Shown here piece by piece: positions 63,929 through 64,000 of a stretch of 64,000 nt of DNA. The position numbers and the translations under genes are program-made. The notes below the pieces were generated by a model. That model was given only the letters and a program-made list of their open reading frames with translations, was not told where the DNA came from and made no database searches. Positions within the stretch are counted from its first letter, which is position 1. Each line of letters opens with the position of its first letter. Origin of the DNA: Aureibaculum flavum (GTDB taxonomy: Bacteria > Bacteroidota > Bacteroidia > Flavobacteriales > Flavobacteriaceae); contig NZ_JAEHFJ010000006.1 of the NCBI RefSeq assembly GCF_016406085.1, positions 1-64,000 on the forward strand, in the 5' to 3' direction.

Positions 63929-64000
63929 ATGTTAGGACTTAAATTTGAAACAGAAACTTCATGGGCAGAAATTGCCAAAAATGATTTACAGCAAATATTA
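63929..64000 (+). CDS. Probable tRNA-(ms2io6A)-hydroxylase, 5' end only
   Basis: The window ends after 24 codons (MLGLKFETETSWAEIAKNDL then QQIL). The opening resembles the N-terminus of MiaE-like tRNA hydroxylases of Bacteroidota (MLGLKLPTDPRW-type, then a helix), which hydroxylate a modified adenosine in tRNA with a diiron centre. Only the first segment is visible, so the call is tentative. It begins 7 bp after dnaX. Confidence 0.5.
   Translation, partial: MLGLKFETETSWAEIAKNDLQQIL

Overview
The window is AT-rich DNA from a member of the Bacteroidota, most likely a marine Flavobacteriaceae (inference). Supporting signs are promoters of the Bacteroidota type (TTG, about 20 nt, TAnnTTTG), a DnaX without the zinc-finger cysteines, lipoproteins with a Cys just after a short leader, a BtuB/BtuG-type surface B12 uptake pair, and familiar flavobacterial neighbours (aroB beside a proline dehydrogenase, TIGR02757, RsmB-like methyltransferase). 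No rRNA, tRNA, CRISPR array, transposase or prophage was recognised.

Layout. 1-3.7 kb: a minus-strand cluster (MBL hydrolase, alpha/beta hydrolase, FrnE-like DsbA, AhpD-like CMD protein) divergent from a Cys-containing HxlR regulator. 3.7-5.3 kb: an orphan XRE-TM-WG-repeat gene with an attC-like long hairpin on each side. 5.3-16.4 kb: core metabolism and information genes (proline dehydrogenase, aroB, ridA, mgsA, GlcNAc kinase-like, recG, TIGR02757, RsmB-like). 16.4-19.5 kb: a cobalamin riboswitch upstream of a BtuB receptor and a BtuG-like propeller lipoprotein. 19.8-22.5 kb: a TetR-controlled cluster (CMD, EthD, FrnE-like DsbA, DoxX) with two identical 16-bp operators. 23.5-28.5 kb: a tightly packed seven-gene cluster built on EgtB and EgtD, with an MsrQ-like haem membrane protein, an FAD reductase, a methyltransferase, a small zinc-ribbon-like protein and an Asp/Glu-racemase-like protein. 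30.3-32.8 kb: a KefC/KefF-type K+ efflux pair. 32.9-42.1 kb: a ten-gene minus-strand cluster of redox and electrophile-processing enzymes divergent from a second Cys-containing HxlR regulator. 42.8-47.8 kb: regulators, an SDR, and an orphan helicase next to a truncated propeller gene. 47.8-50.0 kb: a second nitroreductase operon carrying a near copy of the promoter/operator of the ten-gene cluster. 50.1-64 kb: alkB, a BCCT transporter, purL, pyrD, pheT, an acyl-CoA synthetase, dnaX and the start of a probable miaE.

How it fits together. The accessory part repeats one theme: thiol-disulfide proteins, nitro/quinone reductases, small monooxygenase-like proteins, aldehyde dehydrogenase and Kef efflux, each group near its own regulator (two HxlR, one TetR, two AraC). 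This reads as layered responses to electrophiles or oxidants (inference). The ergothioneine-type cluster fits the theme because it makes, or modifies, a low-molecular-weight thiol/thione. Strongest leads for something new are the egtBD cluster with a dedicated electron-transfer module and no recognisable EgtC/EgtE, the HxlR-linked ten-gene cluster with its twin promoter 7.8 kb away, and the attC-like hairpins around the WG-repeat gene.
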